From DATEAV01 sp964575425 (GTDB taxonomy: Bacteria > Chloroflexota > Anaerolineae > Anaerolineales > E44-bin32): a stretch of 6,232 nt of DNA. Position 1 is the stretch's first letter, and every line of letters starts with the position of its first letter. The notes under the pieces were generated by a model. That model was not told the origin of the DNA and ran no database searches. It was given only the letters and a program-made list of their open reading frames with translations. The translations under genes were made by a program, and so were the position numbers. The DNA lies in contig CAZNRD010000087.1 in assembly GCA_964575425.1 (NCBI GenBank), positions 1 to 6,232 on the forward strand. The letters run 5' to 3'. Below are positions 5,801 through 6,232 of the stretch, piece by piece.

Positions 5801-6181
5801 TTTTACCTGGCCTACGAGTCCACGCTGGAGGAAAAGGCGTATGCCTTGATCGGTCAGAAGATCAAGGCGGCGCAGCTCCTATACGGCGAGAACGTGGACT
5901 CGGCGCTGGTCGAGGACGTGGGCGACGCCTCGCTGGTGATGGCGCTGATCAAGGCCATCGAGGAGGGCGAGCCGCTGACGCTGGAGCGCGGGGCGCACAT
6001 CTTTGCGGACACCACAGAGGTCGTCACCGAGAGCGTCGTGGGGAGTGTGGTGCTGCCCTCGACGGCCGTCTGCGACTGGCAGGCGTGGCTGGCGGCGAAG
6101 GGGCTGACGATGCAGGATGTCAGAACCGGACGCCGGCGCAAAGCGGCTTCCGTCCCAGACGGACAACTGGCGCTGTGGTGA
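2828..6181 (+). CDS. DNA methyltransferase (DUF6094-like) fused to SNF2-like helicase
   Basis: This is a 1117-residue fusion. Residues 1-190 are a class I SAM-dependent DNA methyltransferase fold: a motif X-like GEYYPTP (10-16), motif I LLDPCCGEG (38-46) and catalytic motif IV NPPY (109-112). This order and NPPY fit an amino-methyltransferase acting on adenine N6 (or cytosine N4). The N-terminus and PLMPPKVGHIAQIVAAG (288-304) resemble DUF6094 proteins of mobile elements. From about 405 an SF2/SNF2-like helicase follows: Walker A AEMGFGKT (439-446), CPPHLV (465-470), DEVH (666-669), LTGT (695-698), a motif V region (943-965) and QACRRVWRLGQ (975-985). Between motifs Ia and II lies an insert with an Arg/Ala-rich coiled coil (about 545-590) and a zinc finger (C594, C597, C614, HPCH 631-634). 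No classical target-recognition domain is evident. The protein ends in QLALW, like beta-clamp-binding peptides. All key motifs look intact, so both activities are probable. Its substrate is unknown. P1 DarB is a methylase-helicase analogue, not a shown homologue. Confidence 0.92.
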   Translation: MSRLAAVEKGEYYPTPLSIVEQIASYLAPAQGRGVIRLLDPCCGEGLALEHLAALLRKHGAQVQTWGVEISPDRAAEAAGRLDLVIEAPFETVTWNHVREGVASLVFLNPPYDYSNKYGRMEYEFLTMAMPALVAGGVLVFIIPTTAVSWGMAEYLYRHFQDIRVFRFGDEEGPAGFDAFNQIVILATRRRESLRTLYEEGAAQATGEFYETYSDSYTYRRGPVKDRVPTALPEGTVYALPSAPRDARMRRSRYTDAEMADLAARVQAQVEEEMAGRLLASQAELPQPLMPPKVGHIAQIVAAGLTGVIETAGRVFKGRVVKVTEVHPDPEDDRKEIALDRYETHVVEVSPAGLTHLSRPSDVADFLQRHADVFRRYITGHFRPYGNSTGPVEDRILDTLSMDSLLPGAARRGLLPFQRECAVALTRAVRRYGVGHLVAEMGFGKTRTALAAVELLGAYPALVVCPPHLVDKWAREVRAAVPGAEAHIIERIGELEALRAPYTPGQKLVVIISRSNIKLGPGWKPCAATRKWLSKDTGTLFLFQERVKAYRAARDRLLAARREGADDATVAALREEAVQARRAALERVSTVPVCPECGEPLSREARESSRPAYCQGRIASWSIEDAEMKEHPCHAALYRFEGYRRWPLADYIRRKMRGFFRVFIADEVHEYKAKDSDQGWAFGLLAGCIPQVITLTGTFFGGPSSSIFWLLHRTQGSVRTDYGFDDEARWVRNYGVLETVFKYEEDEYGAYTARRRKRVSAKEKPGISPGIVRYTLPTTIFASLKDLGIALPEFREEFVTFAPTQAMETDLEALENFTWDELKDHWPHYTSAWLQWNLARPNSCFRAETVEGYCERELTLPPVVGEGERLPKEEWLVNTVKAELAAGRKVVVYVRQTGTRDIRSRLVQVLERAGVPGVQVLSESIAPRKREEWLRKNHVNVLITNPRLVATGLDLVQYSTVVFYEVEYSLYTLWQACRRVWRLGQVRPVKVFYLAYESTLEEKAYALIGQKIKAAQLLYGENVDSALVEDVGDASLVMALIKAIEEGEPLTLERGAHIFADTTEVVTESVVGSVVLPSTAVCDWQAWLAAKGLTMQDVRTGRRRKAASVPDGQLALW

Positions 6182-6193
6182 CCGGAGACACAC

Positions 6194-6229
6194 AAGAGCG
6201 CGGGAAAGACCCCCGCGCTCTTTTTTTGT
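6194..6229 (+). terminator. Strong intrinsic terminator of the methylase-helicase transcript
   Basis: AAGAGCGCGGG (6194-6204) pairs perfectly with CCCGCGCTCTT (6212-6222) around a 7-base loop. Seven T bases run from 6221 to 6227, followed by GTT. It begins 13 bases after the stop codon and marks the end of the operon. Confidence 0.92.
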
Positions 6230-6232
6230 TTG

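Noticed and set aside
746..6194. AGACACACA at 746-754 and 6186-6194
   Set aside because: A nine-base low-complexity match in A/C-rich spacers is too short to mean much.
1..6232. CRISPR array, insertion sequence ends or attachment sites
   Set aside because: I saw no regularly spaced repeat series, transposase gene, terminal inverted repeats with target duplication, or tRNA-linked direct repeats.

Overview
The window is GC-rich and strongly GC-biased at third codon positions. All convincing genes lie on the + strand. It looks like part of the DNA-processing region of an integrative element, plasmid or prophage, because it pairs a RadC-family JAMM protein with a very large methyltransferase-helicase fusion and several unassigned small proteins. 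The protein style (RadC sequence, DUF6094-like methyltransferase) suggests a Chloroflexota-like or other high-GC thermophile-related bacterium. That host call is inference from remembered family features, not from a search.

Layout. (1) 3-665: an ORF open at the left edge, with an acidic linker, a weakly ExoX-C/DUF3820-like segment and an SSB-like C-terminal tip (EIPF). (2) 665-770: an intergenic leader with a 15-bp GC hairpin and a second hairpin that includes the Shine-Dalgarno of the next gene. (3) 771-1517: radC, with a possible second start at 804. (4) 1504-1887: a small protein with CxxC pairs. (5) 1888-2264: 377 bp with no convincing gene but many inverted repeats, a 10-bp direct repeat, an orphan near-perfect Shine-Dalgarno followed by a four-codon frame, and a second diverged copy of the leader. 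(6) 2265-2831: an unrecognised 188-aa protein. (7) 2828-6181: a 1117-aa protein joining an N-terminal SAM-dependent DNA methyltransferase to an SNF2-like helicase with an inserted coiled coil and zinc finger. It overlaps the previous gene by ATGA and ends in QLALW, a candidate beta-clamp-binding peptide. (8) 6194-6229: a strong intrinsic terminator.

How they may work together (inference). An SSB-like interaction tip, RadC and a methylase-helicase with a clamp-binding-like tail would fit proteins acting on newly entered or replicating element DNA, for instance modifying it and remodelling what is bound to it. P1 DarB is a known precedent for a phage methylase-helicase, though similarity to it was not tested. 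The most novel-looking signal is the repeated leader. Both copies put the Shine-Dalgarno in the 3' arm of a hairpin that ends one base before the ATG, and one base pair differs by a compensatory C-G to T-A change. This suggests a shared RNA-level control of radC and the 2265/2828 gene pair.
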